Positions 45,432 through 56,438 of a stretch of 64,000 bases of DNA are shown piece after piece. Made by a program: the position numbers and the translations under genes. Source of the stretch: Dentipellis sp. KUC8613. Its lineage: Eukaryota > Basidiomycota > Agaricomycetes > Russulales > Hericiaceae. The stretch is taken from assembly GCA_002286715.1 (NCBI GenBank), contig NSJX01000053.1:62001-126000 (forward strand), given 5' to 3'. Position 1 is the first letter of the stretch; each line of letters opens with the position of its first letter. Under the pieces are notes generated by a model. The model ran no database searches. It was not told the origin of the DNA and saw nothing but the letters and a program-made list of their open reading frames with translations.

Positions 45432-46636
45432 GGTCGATGATAGGACAGACGCAGAAGTCTGGTGAAGGTGAAGAGGGAAGTACGGGCGCTGAGATGCTCT
45501 GGTTTCTATCCGCTGACTTCACTGGCTTTATTGCTCCCACCGGCCCCATGTCATCTACGCACACATTCGCGCAAGGCGAAGCAGGTATGGCGACAGAGTC
45601 ACGTGATGACTCAGAGACTTGTCTATGTCGGGCATGACAATCGCGTGAGGCAGCCTGGAACTGGAAAGAGATGCGGGCCGCATTGAGCACGGGCGTCCGA
45701 TCCGGGCTGATGGAGTCTAGAGACATGAGAGAGATTATGCAGGGGAAGACGCACGATGGCGAAAGACGAGGGATAAGTCTTCTAGCTATCCGCGACGCTA
45801 GCGAGATATGCAGGAGCGTCAGGAACAAAAAATGTATCGACTCGACGTCTAGTATATCCTGGGTCCTGCAGAAGTGACGGTTAGCATCCAGGCAGATCCA
45901 GTACCTGGATCACGAAAGACTTGCACCATTGCGTACTCAGTATCTTAGACGATGGACAATACAGATATCTGCAATTATGCCGCCGATTCGACCGAAAATT
46001 TGCGATCGCACAGACAGGCACGACGTGAGGCACCGCCGATGCAGCTGAGTTATTCTTGCAGCGGCACTGGTGGAGAATGGAGGACTAACTCCACGGCGCC
46101 ACAACCGTGTCAGGCTCGACAGCACATCTAAATCATCTGTGGTTTTTGTGGCTGGGGAAATAGAGTGAGAGAAAGAAGTTACCAAAGACGCTAAAGATAT
46201 AAATTGTTGTCGTGGTGTAAGTTTGCGGAATGACAGACTAGGCTTCCGTTGCCAAATAATCCCTTTCCGTGCTGGAACCCTACTGCGCTAGATGAGATGA
46301 GTACCAAAAATTGGGTTCATGCGCGAGAACCATGTGTAGCTTTTAGCAGAGGTGAAAAGGCGTCGCCGCAGACGACGACGACAGCGGTGTTGAGTAAAGG
46401 GGGATGTGGCACTGGTTGGAGCTGAGCGCGTCGGCCGTAGCGGCGCGCCACGTTTGGTTGTCCGCGTGGGGAAGCCACCACGAGCTTCACAATCCGCATT
46501 GAAACCGTCCACAGCCAGGGTATACACCCCAACTCCTGCACGTTCACGCTCCTTTAGCATCAAGGTTGCACAGTACCGCCACTATTACATCGAACTTAAT
46601 TGCTGTAATACTTGGACATCTATAACTTGTATCATC
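45432..46636. other. Divergent intergenic region
   Basis: This 1.2-kb region holds the promoters of the dioxygenase (-) and XRN1 (+). Short open frames on both strands show no motif. Nothing else is recognisable. Confidence 0.45.
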
Positions 46637-49600
46637 ATGGGTAGGCATGCGTCACTCTGACTTTGGTCGCGCTCGTGCTCACCCCTTGCCCTGCTCCAGG
46701 TATCCCTAAGGTCTGTGTATTACTATGCCCCATGAGCTCAGTTCTGACGGCGGGGATCGCAGTTCTTTAGATACATTTCGTGCGTATGCTCTCAGTTTCG
46801 GAACACCGGGTGCTTATGTGCTTTGAACAGGGAACGGTACCCCCTGACTTCGCAAATCATCGAAGAGAACAAGATACCGGAGTTCGGCAAGTTCCCTCCT
46901 TAAATCCCAATGACCGTACTCTTACCGTAATAACAGACAATCTATATCTCGACTTCAATGGCATTATCCATTCATGTGCGTCCCCTTCTTTCTTCAACTC
47001 AGCTTATGCTGATCGTCCGGACAGGTTCGCACCCGAACGACAACGATGCCCATTTCCGATTATCCGAGGAACAGATCTTCACGTCCATCTTTGCGTACGT
47101 CGACCATCTGTTTGGAAAGATCAGGCCGAAGAAGCTGTTCTTCATGGCCGTGGACGGAGTTGCGCCGCGTGCCAAGATGAACCAGCAGCGGAGCCGGCGG
47201 TTCAGGACGGCGAAGGAGGCGCGTGAGGTGCGCGAGAAGGCAGAGCGGAAGGGCGAGAAGCTGCCCGACGAGAAGGCGTTCGACAGTAACTGTATCACTC
47301 CGGGTAAGCAACCTTTGTTGTCAGACTCCGCCGGTAGCGTGAACGGATTGTAGGCACGCCTTTCATGGCGAGGCTCTCGGAGCAGCTGCGTTACTTTGTC
47401 AACAAGAAGATTACCGAAGACTCGAACTGGCGGGATATCCAGGTAGTTCTCTCCGGACACGAGGTTCCGGGAGAGGGAGAGCACAAGATCATGGAGTACA
47501 TCCGGCTGTCCAAGGCTCAGCCGAACTATAACCCGAACGTACGGCACTGTCTGTACGGTTTGGACGCAGACTTGATCATGTTGGGTCTCTTGAGTCACGA
47601 CCCTCATTTCTGCTTGCTTCGTGAGGAGGTCAAGTTTGGACCTGCCTCGAGGAAGAAGAGCAGTGGAAGGTGCGCAATTTGCATCCTCGATGTCTTGCGG
47701 ATGTCCTCACCCGTCTCCGAATAGCCTTGAATCTATCAATTTCTACTTGTTGCATCTGTCTTTGATGCGCGAGTACCTCGATCTCGAATTTCGGGATGTC
47801 TCGCGGGTGCTCCCGTTCGATTACAATCTAGAGAGAGTCATCGATGATTTCATCCTGCTGGCGGTGTTCATCGGCAATGACTTCCTACCCAACCTTCCCG
47901 ATCTACATATCCACGAGAATGGTCTTGAAAGGCTGTTTGATGTGTATATGAAAGTTCTACCTTCGTTAGGTCAGTAATTTGTTTCCGTGGGTTTCTGTAT
48001 CGGCTGACTCGATCATGTAGGCGGTTATTTGAACGACAGCGGCACCATCAACACGCAGAGGTTGCAGGTCATCTTGAATGAGATGGCGGATTGGGAGAAA
48101 GAAGTGTTTGAGAAGGAGTATGCGGATCTGAACTGGTATAAGGGGAAGCAGTCGAAGCACGTGAAGCGGATCGAGCAGGCGAAGAAGAAGAATTTTGGTA
48201 TGTCTACCTTCTCGTTTACGCCAGCGATCTTACTGAGACGTTCGCTTAAGTGCTGACCGCTTCGCAGCGGGAGATTTTCGACAAAGTGAAAGGGTTCGTG
48301 TTGGAACACAGGGGATCGCTGTCCCCCAAGCACCTTCGTGATGCGCAGCTTTCCATGCCGAATACCTTCTCGGCTGGGGACCGCAAGTTTATCACTGACC
48401 TGGGGAATGATTTACATCTGGAGTTGGCGTGGGATGAGTATGACGAACAGGACCAGAATTTGGTGACGCTCCGTTTCCCGGGTGCGTTGGACGAGCCCTT
48501 ACCGGTCAGCGGAAGCGACGAGAAAGATGAAGATGGCGCAGATGATGAGTGGGAAGACGAGGATGAAGAAGGCAGGGAAGCCGTCGACAGGGTGTTGAAG
48601 AAGTATGAGAAGGCTAAAGTTATGAACGATGGCGTGGATGGCGATTTCGATGCGAGGTATGAGAGGGCGATACTCGAGAAGATGGACGAATGGAAGCAGG
48701 GATATTATAAGGTGAAGCATGCCTTCTCCGCAGTCGGGATGACGTGGCTCACTGGGATGGCGCGCACAGGGAAAACTCGAATTTGACTATCACGATTCAG
48801 AGCAGCTTGGGAAGCTGGTTTACAGATACGTTGAGGGTCTTCAGTGGGTCATGCATTATTACTACAGTGGTGTTGCGTCGTGGAGTTGGTTCTATGACTA
48901 TCATTACGCGCCTCGCGTATCTGGTACGGAAATGCTTCTGTATCATCCTCGTCTCGGCTGCTTATATTGTCGCCGTTGACAGATCTGAAGGGCGTGGACA
49001 ATATGTCATTCAACTTCAACTTGGCCAAGCCATTCAGGCCTTTCGAACAATTGATGGGTGTGTTACCGGCGGCTAGCAAGGAACTTGTCCCTTTGGCATT
49101 CCAGGTATGATACACGGATCAGTTTGTGAGACCACTACTCACCATTCCGTTATAGGACTTGATGTACGATGCCAACTCCCCCATCCTTGACTTCTACCCT
49201 ACAGAATTTGATCAAGATCTGAACGGTAAGAAGGCAGAATGGGAGGCTATCGTGAAGATCCCCTTCATCGATGAAGAAAGGCTGCTGCGGGCTATGGCTG
49301 GCAAGTATTGTTATCAAACCCTCCTAAATTTTTGCATTGACAGCAGATCTAGCGCGGGAGCATCGTCTTACTAAAGAAGAGAAACAGCGCAATTCGTTTG
49401 GGACAAGCTACCAGTTCAGGTACAATCCAGGCGAGACGACCACGTACCCATCCTCTCTCCCCGGGTTCTTCCCCGATCTGCATCACTGCACCTGTGTCAT
49501 GGAACCTTTCGATCTGCCAGTCCTCGATGGACTGCACCTCATCCAGGGCTTGTGCGACGGCGTGTTCCTTGGTACGGAGGCTCTCGCGGGCTTCCCCTCG

Positions 49601-51893
49601 CTCCAAACTCTTCCGCACCATGCAACCCTCGGCTTCCATGGAGTTAACGTACACGGCTCTGAAAGCAGGAACAAATCGATTGTCATTCATATCGAGAATC
49701 CATACGAGGGTAAGAAGGCAGAGGACATCGCGCGCGATTTCATCGGGAAGCGCACGTTCATCGGATGGCCGTTCCTCCACGAGGGCATGGTCGTTGCTAT
49801 CTCGGACTCTTTGTTCAAGTACGAGAAGATCTCCGTTGTCCCTGGCAGCCCGCCGAAGATCATCAGCAACCCGCACTCGCAGAACATGCTCGGGATCTGG
49901 CGGCAGAAGGCAGAGAGGATCGAGCAGGTGTATTCAAAGAAGACTGCGGTGGTCACGGGCAACGTGGAGATCCTCCTTCATGTGCGGCCGTTGAAGGGCC
50001 TGACGCGGTTGGAGAGCGGTGCCCTCGTCAAAGATTACGAGGATGCAAGGAAGGAGGTGGAGAACGCCGTCCAGCTCTCTGTCTCGGAGGTCGTCTCGGA
50101 GGATCCTCGCTTCATGGAGAAGGAACCCCCGCCACTTTCTGAAGAGTTCCCGGAAGGCAGTAGGGTATTTTTCCTCGGCGAGCACGCCTACGGTGTCGCC
50201 GCGCAGGTATCTGCGACTGAGAAAGACTCATTGTCCGTCGTTCTTGCTGTAAGTCCTATTTTACATTACGACAGGGAATGGAAACGGTGTTTGACTGTCA
50301 CTTTTTCAGTTCTTCCCTTCCGACAAAGCAGAAAATGACAAGCTCAAGGCAGTCGTCACCAGCCGCGTGCCTACCAGATATGAGACCTCGTACAAAGTCG
50401 CGAGCATGCTCGGCCTTTCGAACCGTGCTCTTGCTCGCATCACCTCGAGCTTAATGGTCTTGACTTCAGACAATCAGAAGATTAACCTTGGTCTCAGTCT
50501 GAAGTTCGAAGGAAAAGGCATGAAGGTCCTGGACTATTCTCGGAAGGAGGGTAGATATTGGGAATTCAGTGACAAGGCCATCGACTTGTTGGAGGAATAT
50601 CGGGTATGGTTCTCGGCCGCATACGGTGGTTCTGACGCTCACACGCTATCCTGCAGGACAAGTACCCGGAGGTCTTCAGGTCGCTCGACTCGGACGGTGA
50701 TGGTGAGTGGCAGCTGTCCTTGTTCGTTGATGTTCTTACTCATGTACGCTCCAGGCATGGCCAAGGCGTCAGACGTCTTCTCTGCTGACGGCGCGGACGC
50801 AAGAGCGAAGGAGGTCCGTAGCTGGCTGGCTACTAAGGGTGTGCGGGACTTCGAACCTGTATCGCTGTTCTGTGATCAGCTCAAGAAGGTGCATAGTGGT
50901 CTTTCTTATTCGATGTCGCTCAACTAAACTTGCATGCTCCAGTCAACGGTGGCGGAGATCGAGCAACTTGCGGAGTCCTTCAACAATAGTCGCTCACCTA
51001 CTGCGATCAAGCGTGCCATCGTACGGAACATCCCTCGTCGCGCCGTGCTGAAACCAGCGCACGCCGTCTACCGTTTGCAAAACCAGAGATTTGCCGTTGG
51101 CGACCGTGTCATCATGGTGCAAGACTCTGGAGGTGTGCCGCTCGCGGCGAAAGGTGTCGTCATTGGTCTCAACACCAAGAACATGGATGTGGTTTGGGAC
51201 GTCGCCTTCATGTCGGGCACAACCCTCGGCGACCGATGCTCGCAATATCGCGGATCCACGGTGGAGTTTAATACGTGTTTGAACTTGACTCAACCTCAGT
51301 TCATCACGTCTGTCAATCCAAAAGCGCCACCCCAGGCTCCTCTCCCGCCGTTCAACCCTCGCACTGGACCTTACCCTGCAATTCGCCCTGCTCCGGGCCA
51401 ACAGGCCGCGTCTGGCTTCCGACCCGCGCCGCAGCCTGCCAAGTACGTGTGACTGTGTAACAGAGAGCGGCGACATGTGCTTACCTTTTTCGATAGTAAC
51501 CAAGGACCTGTCCATATCATGACGAATCCCAACCGCGGCCGCGGCGGGTTCGTCAACGGACGAGGTGGCCCACCAGCAAAACACATCAATGGCAATGGCA
51601 ACGCGGCCGCAAGGTCGTCGAATGACGATAGCGCAGGGCACCAGGACGAGGTCACTACCAACGGCAATGGGCCGGCTAAGCACGTTTCGCCCCCAGGGCG
51701 AGGTGGGTTTGGCCCTCCTAGGGGTGGTTATCAAAATCATGGACCGCCTATGCCCCCACGAGGCGGCTTCATTGGCGGCTTCCGCGGAGGGCGTGGTGGG
51801 TTTGTGCCGGGTATCGATAGAGGCCGTGGTGGTCCTGGTAGGGGAATGCGGGGACGAGGAAGGGGTGGTTTCGCACCACCATTGCCGTCATAA
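46637..51893 (+). CDS. XRN1: Cytoplasmic 5'-3' exoribonuclease Xrn1
   Basis: Xrn1 degrades decapped mRNA from the 5' end. The N-terminal catalytic region is assembled from tiny exons into MGIPKFFRYISERYPLTSQ, then LYLDFNGIIHSC|SHPNDND, GVAPRAKMNQQRSRRF, GHEVPGEGEHKIMEYI, CLYGLDADLIMLGLL, FIGNDFLPNLPDLHI, WVMHYYYSGVASWSWFY and DLNGKKAEWEA. These carry the acidic metal ligands. The later parts (GVFLGTEALAGFPSL, then an SH3-like segment VYRLQNQRFAVGDRVIMVQ) distinguish Xrn1 from nuclear Rat1. The C-terminus is Arg/Gly-rich (RGRGGF-type repeats to PPLPS). Exons 1-3 are only 4, 11 and 17 nt; intron 4 (46887-46936) uses a GC donor. Total length is roughly 1,300-1,400 residues. The internal repeat of acidic residues near 48535-48590 is probably a linker. 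Intact. Confidence 0.95.
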
Positions 51894-52193
51894 TCGGCTC
51901 AGTGACTGTTGTTGCGGAAGTTTTGTGTGGCTACCACTCGTTGTATTTCTCTAGATTATCTGAAGTCTAATGCTCTGTATTGTCTTCGCTATCGCTAGAC
52001 TAGGATAAATCTATATCTCCCCACTTGTGTTCTTGTGCTCTTCAGACGCGTGTTGAGCGCGTCGCGTCGCGTCAATATACTCGAGTCATGTCCAAATCGG
52101 GCAACACCATGTCTGCCGACTCTAAATTTTGGAAAACAGTTATCTCTGCACCTTCACCGGCGCTGCACCCTTCTACCCCTGGTCTGATTTACG
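51894..52193. promoter_or_regulatory. Intergenic region with GMP synthase promoter
   Basis: These 300 bp lie between the XRN1 stop and the GMP synthase start, on the same strand. I see no repeat or RNA gene. Confidence 0.45.
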
Positions 52194-54374
52194 ATGGCTG
52201 AAATACACGACCAGTTTGAGACCATCCTCATCCTTGACTTTGGATCCCAGGTTAGATATCCCGATCTATCGTCTTGTCAGGCGTATAGCTCTGAACACTG
52301 AACACCATTTCAGTACAGCCATCTGATCACCCGGAGATGTCGTGAACTCAATGTCTATGCTGAGTTGATGCCATGCACGCAAAAACTCAAGGATTTGAAG
52401 TGGAAGCCGAAAGGTAAGGACGTCGACCGTGTCCTCCCCTATTATCTTACGAGCCGTCCGACCTCTGTTAGGCATCATCCTGTCTGGATCTCCTTACTCT
52501 GTGTACGACCCTGATTCACCACATGTCGACCCGGGGGTGTTTGAGCTTGGAGTCCCAATCTTGGGCATCTGCTATGGTCTGCAGGTACGCCTCGCAGATT
52601 ATGTCTGTCGATATGTTCACTGAACGGCATCTCTTCCTTTCATCAGGAGATAGCATGGAACCTGAAGGGTAAAGTCGCGAAGTGCGATCATCGTGAATAC
52701 GGCTTCGCTCAGGTTCACGTCGACAAGAGCGATGGCGGGTCGGTGTCTGCGCTGTTCAAGGATTTGGGCGATGAGCTGCAGGTCTGTCTCGTCTGTGTGC
52801 CTTCTCTTTTCTGCGGCTCACGCGGTCCGAGATCTGTAGGTGTGGATGTCGCACGGAGACCAGCTGTCCGAACTCCCGCCCGACTTCCATGTCGTCGGGC
52901 ACACCAAGACTGCACCATTTGCTGCGATCGCGCACAACTCGAAGCCTATCTACGGCATCCAATTCCACCCTGAAGTAACTCACTCCCCTCGCGGACGGGA
53001 GGTTATTGGACGGTTTGTTCTCGACATCTGCGGGTGCAAGCCAAACTGGACTATGGTTCGTACTGTAACGCACGACGACTTTCCTCTTCTGATTGACGTT
53101 TTTCGGTCCCTAGGAAGAGTTCATTGGAAAGGAGATTGCGCGCATCCGGGACATCTGCGGACCTAAAGGCCGTGTCATTGGTGCTGTGAGCGGCGGTGTG
53201 GATAGTACGGTTGCCGCGAAGCTCATGCATGAAGCTATCGGCGATAGGTCAGTCTCTCTGTATCGACGCTTTCACGTGTTCTCATTCGTTTCTAGGTTCC
53301 ATGCCATCATGGTCGACAATGGCGTGCTTCGCAAGGATGAAGCCCGTCAAGTCAACGATATGCTGAACAAAGACCTCGGCGTCAACCTCACCGTTGTCGA
53401 CGCATCCGACCTCTTCCTCTCGCGACTTGAAGGTGTCGAAGATCCTGAGCAAAAGCGCAAGATCATCGGCAATACGTTCATCAACGTCTTCGAGGCGGAG
53501 GCTGCGAAGATCGAGGCTGAGGCCGAGGAGGAAGAGAAGAAGGGTGCGGAGAAGAAGGGCAAGATCGAGTGGCTGCTTCAGGGAACGCTCTACCCCGATG
53601 TCATTGAAAGCATCAGCTTCAAGGGTCCCAGTGCGACGATCAAGACGCATCATAATGTCGGCGGTCTGCTGAAGGACATGAAGCTCAAGCTGATCGAGCC
53701 TCTCCGCGAGCTTTTTAAGGGTCAGTCAAATCCATCCCGATATCTTAGGTCGTGTGTGACGAAATGAACCCCTTTCAGACGAAGTCAGGGCTCTCGGGCG
53801 TTTGCTCTCCATCCCGGCACCACTTGTTCAGCGCCATCCCTTCCCTGGACCCGGTCTCGCGATCCGTATTCTTGGGCCCGTGACCCGCGAGCAGGTCAAA
53901 ATCCTACAGCACGCGGATAGCATCTACATTGAGGAGATCCGTGCTGCTGGCTTGTACGATCAGATCAGCCAGGCCTTCGCTGTTCTGCTGCCTGTGAGGG
54001 CTGTGGGTGTCATGGGCGACAAGCGCACATACGAACAGGCAAGCATTGGCTCAATGTCATCTCGTATTCGTCTGCTGACAGTATATTCAGGTTATTGCTC
54101 TCCGTGCAGTGCAGTCGGAAGACTTTATGACGGCCGACTGGTGAGTATCGGCCCGTCTCGATTCCTTGACATTGTACTTATGATCTACGTCCAGGTTCGT
54201 CTTCCCTCCTGAGGTCCTCAGGCGTATATCCTCTCGCATCACGAATGAGGTAGCTGGCATCAACCGCGTCACATACGATATCTCGTCAAAACCTCCAGGC
54301 GTGAGTTTAGCTTGAAATATTCCTGTGCAAGCCAGCACTGACAGCGCTTTTATCAGACTGTCGAATGGTTGTAG
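52194..54374 (+). CDS. GUA1: GMP synthase (glutamine-hydrolysing)
   Basis: This enzyme makes GMP from XMP, ATP and glutamine, the last step of guanine-nucleotide synthesis. The start [31 protein letters not shown] is the class-I amidotransferase domain, with the catalytic Cys in [12 protein letters not shown] and the His in [13 protein letters not shown]. The ATP-pyrophosphatase domain follows, with the P-loop [12 protein letters not shown]. Then come [15 protein letters not shown], the charged fungal-type insertion around [16 protein letters not shown], and [19 protein letters not shown]. The dimerisation end includes [15 protein letters not shown] and KPPG|TVEWL. Many exons; one intron (54039-54090) has a GC donor. 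Last exon is only six codons, including the TAG at 54372-54374. All catalytic residues are present. Cytosolic. Confidence 0.95.
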
Positions 54375-54896
54375 ATGGTCGTCATTTTAAAAAAATTGGA
54401 TCGTGGTATCTCGCCGCTTGTCGGTCCACGGTATCATTCCGTACATATCACGCACTAGAGCAGCTCGCATTTCTCTCTTTCTTTGTTGTACGGGGTGTAG
54501 AGTCAATATGGCAGTATTCAAACTTGTTGTATAATAAATTCACGGCGCGGTCCGGAGCGGCGTGCGGTCAGGCGAAAGAGCCCGCTCTTCCATCCCGACC
54601 CCAACCTCGACTAGCTTGACTAGTGATTCTCTGCAACACATCTCACTAGTCACTGCCTTCATACAACGGCGTGCGCCTGCATGAGACTGGCTATACAATA
54701 TTATCGATGACGCGTGTCCGACGCGCTCTATCAGAACGCCGTTCGCGTGTTTGCGGTACGTCAAAAGTGGCTCTTGTCCGAACCGCTGAAGTGCTTTGTC
54801 CTCTTCCTCTTGCATTCAACTCGCATAATCCTCGATTGCACATACCCACCCCCCGGCAGCAACAGCACGAAGCCAGATTGTCGTTATACGGCAGAT
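54375..54896. other. Intergenic region, no gene seen
   Basis: These 522 bp hold the GMP synthase 3' region and the promoter of the next gene. An open frame continues upstream of the chosen start of the next gene, but the sequence before 54897 does not look conserved. Confidence 0.4.
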
Positions 54897-56438
54897 ATGA
54901 GCATCCCTATCCGCGGACGCACCCTCGGCGACGACGAGGCGGATTGGGAGGATGTCGACAACGCTCACGAGAGCGCCAGCGACATCTTCGAATTCGAGAA
55001 ACAACCTCCCTCTGCATCTCCATCCGTAGAATCTTTCCAATCCACCAACGCCTCGCGAAAGCGTCGCGTCGCGAAACAAAGAACCACCACCACCGTCATC
55101 ACGGCGCGCAAGCCACAGTCCAACGTTCGCCGCATCGCTGTGGCACAAAGGCCCTACGTGATCCCTGAAACATCTCAGGCCAATGAGGTCAATGAGCCGC
55201 CCCGCAGGCCACCGGTGGGCCCAAGCAATGAAGAGATCCAGGAGGCATTGTTCAACGGCGTATTTCACACGACGCGCTACGTGCTCGACGTCTTCCGCAT
55301 CGCCGTGCGCTTCCTCAAAATGCCCATCGCGATGTTCCTCTTCTTCTGGCTGCTCGCGCTCATCCTCTCGCGTATGTCCGCCGCCATCCGCAACACCCTC
55401 TCCCCGCTTTGCATCGTGCCGGGCATCTCGCGCCTCTGCGCGCTTCCTGCAGCGCCCGTGGCAGAGGGCCCGCAGTGGGCGGACTACCCCCAGCTGATGA
55501 ACGTGCAGAGCCAGACGCTCGAGACGCTGCTCGAGGAGGCCGTGGACGGCCCGGGGCTCGCGCTGGAGATCAAGCAGGCGGAGATGGCGACGAGCGACCT
55601 GGCGACGCTCGTCCGCGTCAGCGAGCTCACGAGCCGGGACCGCCTCGCAGAGGCCCTCACGGACTTTGTGAGCGATTCGCGCAAGGTTGGCCGCGGGCTC
55701 CATCAGTTTAGCTCCAAGGTCGGCGGGGCGGTGGACAAGTGAGTGAATACCTTGAGCCTCGCTTGACTTGAGACTGAAGTTGGTCCTTTCAGCATCATGG
55801 CCGTCAACGATTACGCTCTGCATGCGATCGAAGCCGCCAACTCAAAGTCTTCCGCGCTCTCTTTGCGCAAGCTCTGGCCGTTCGCCCCCGACGAAGCCGC
55901 GACCGCGCAGATCGTGACGAAGACCTTCAGCGACGCGATGGACACGCTGTCTGTCAACATGGAGCGGCTCATCCTCGAAGCAGAAGTGAGCCTGTCGAAC
56001 CTCGAGAAGCTCGAGCAGCGGCTCTCGACGATCCACGAGCTCGTCGCGCGGGAAGACAAGACGCTCTCGACCGCAAAGGAGGACCTGCTCGCGTCGTTAT
56101 GGACCATCCTCGGCGGGAACAGGCGCGAGCTCAAACGCTTCGAACACCACCTGTCGCTGCTTGCCAATGTCGGAGGGTACCGCGAACGCGCACTGGCGCA
56201 CGTCGTCGCGGCGCTGCAGACCTTGCAAGGCATGTCGAGCGACATGGAGGAGCTCCGCGCCCGCGTCGCGGCCCCGGAGCTGGTTGGGACGCATATACCC
56301 GTTGAGGTCCACATGCGCAGTATCCGGGCTGGGCTCGACAGGCTGCAGGATAGGCGCGTCCGGGCGCAGCAGCGGGAGGAGGATATCACGGATCGGGTTG
56401 TGCGGCGGAACGGGGAGCGTAACATCGGCGCTTCGTAG
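54897..56438 (+). CDS. Single-pass membrane protein with coiled-coil C-terminus, unknown family
   Basis: I do not recognise this family. The chosen ATG (54897-54899) starts MSIPIRGRTLGDDEADWEDVDN; the open frame reaches further upstream but without conserved-looking sequence. Residues 1-120 are acidic then basic (SRKRRVAKQRT). One strong transmembrane segment lies at about residues 142-161 (MPIAMFLFFWLLALILSRM). One intron (about 55742-55794) joins VDN to IMAVNDYALHAIEA. The following 300 or so residues are rich in heptad-like Leu/Glu/Arg, for example LEKLEQRLSTIHELV and LLASLWTILGGNRREL, suggesting coiled coils. Total about 494 residues. A location in the nuclear envelope or ER would fit, but this is inference only. 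Confidence 0.7.
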
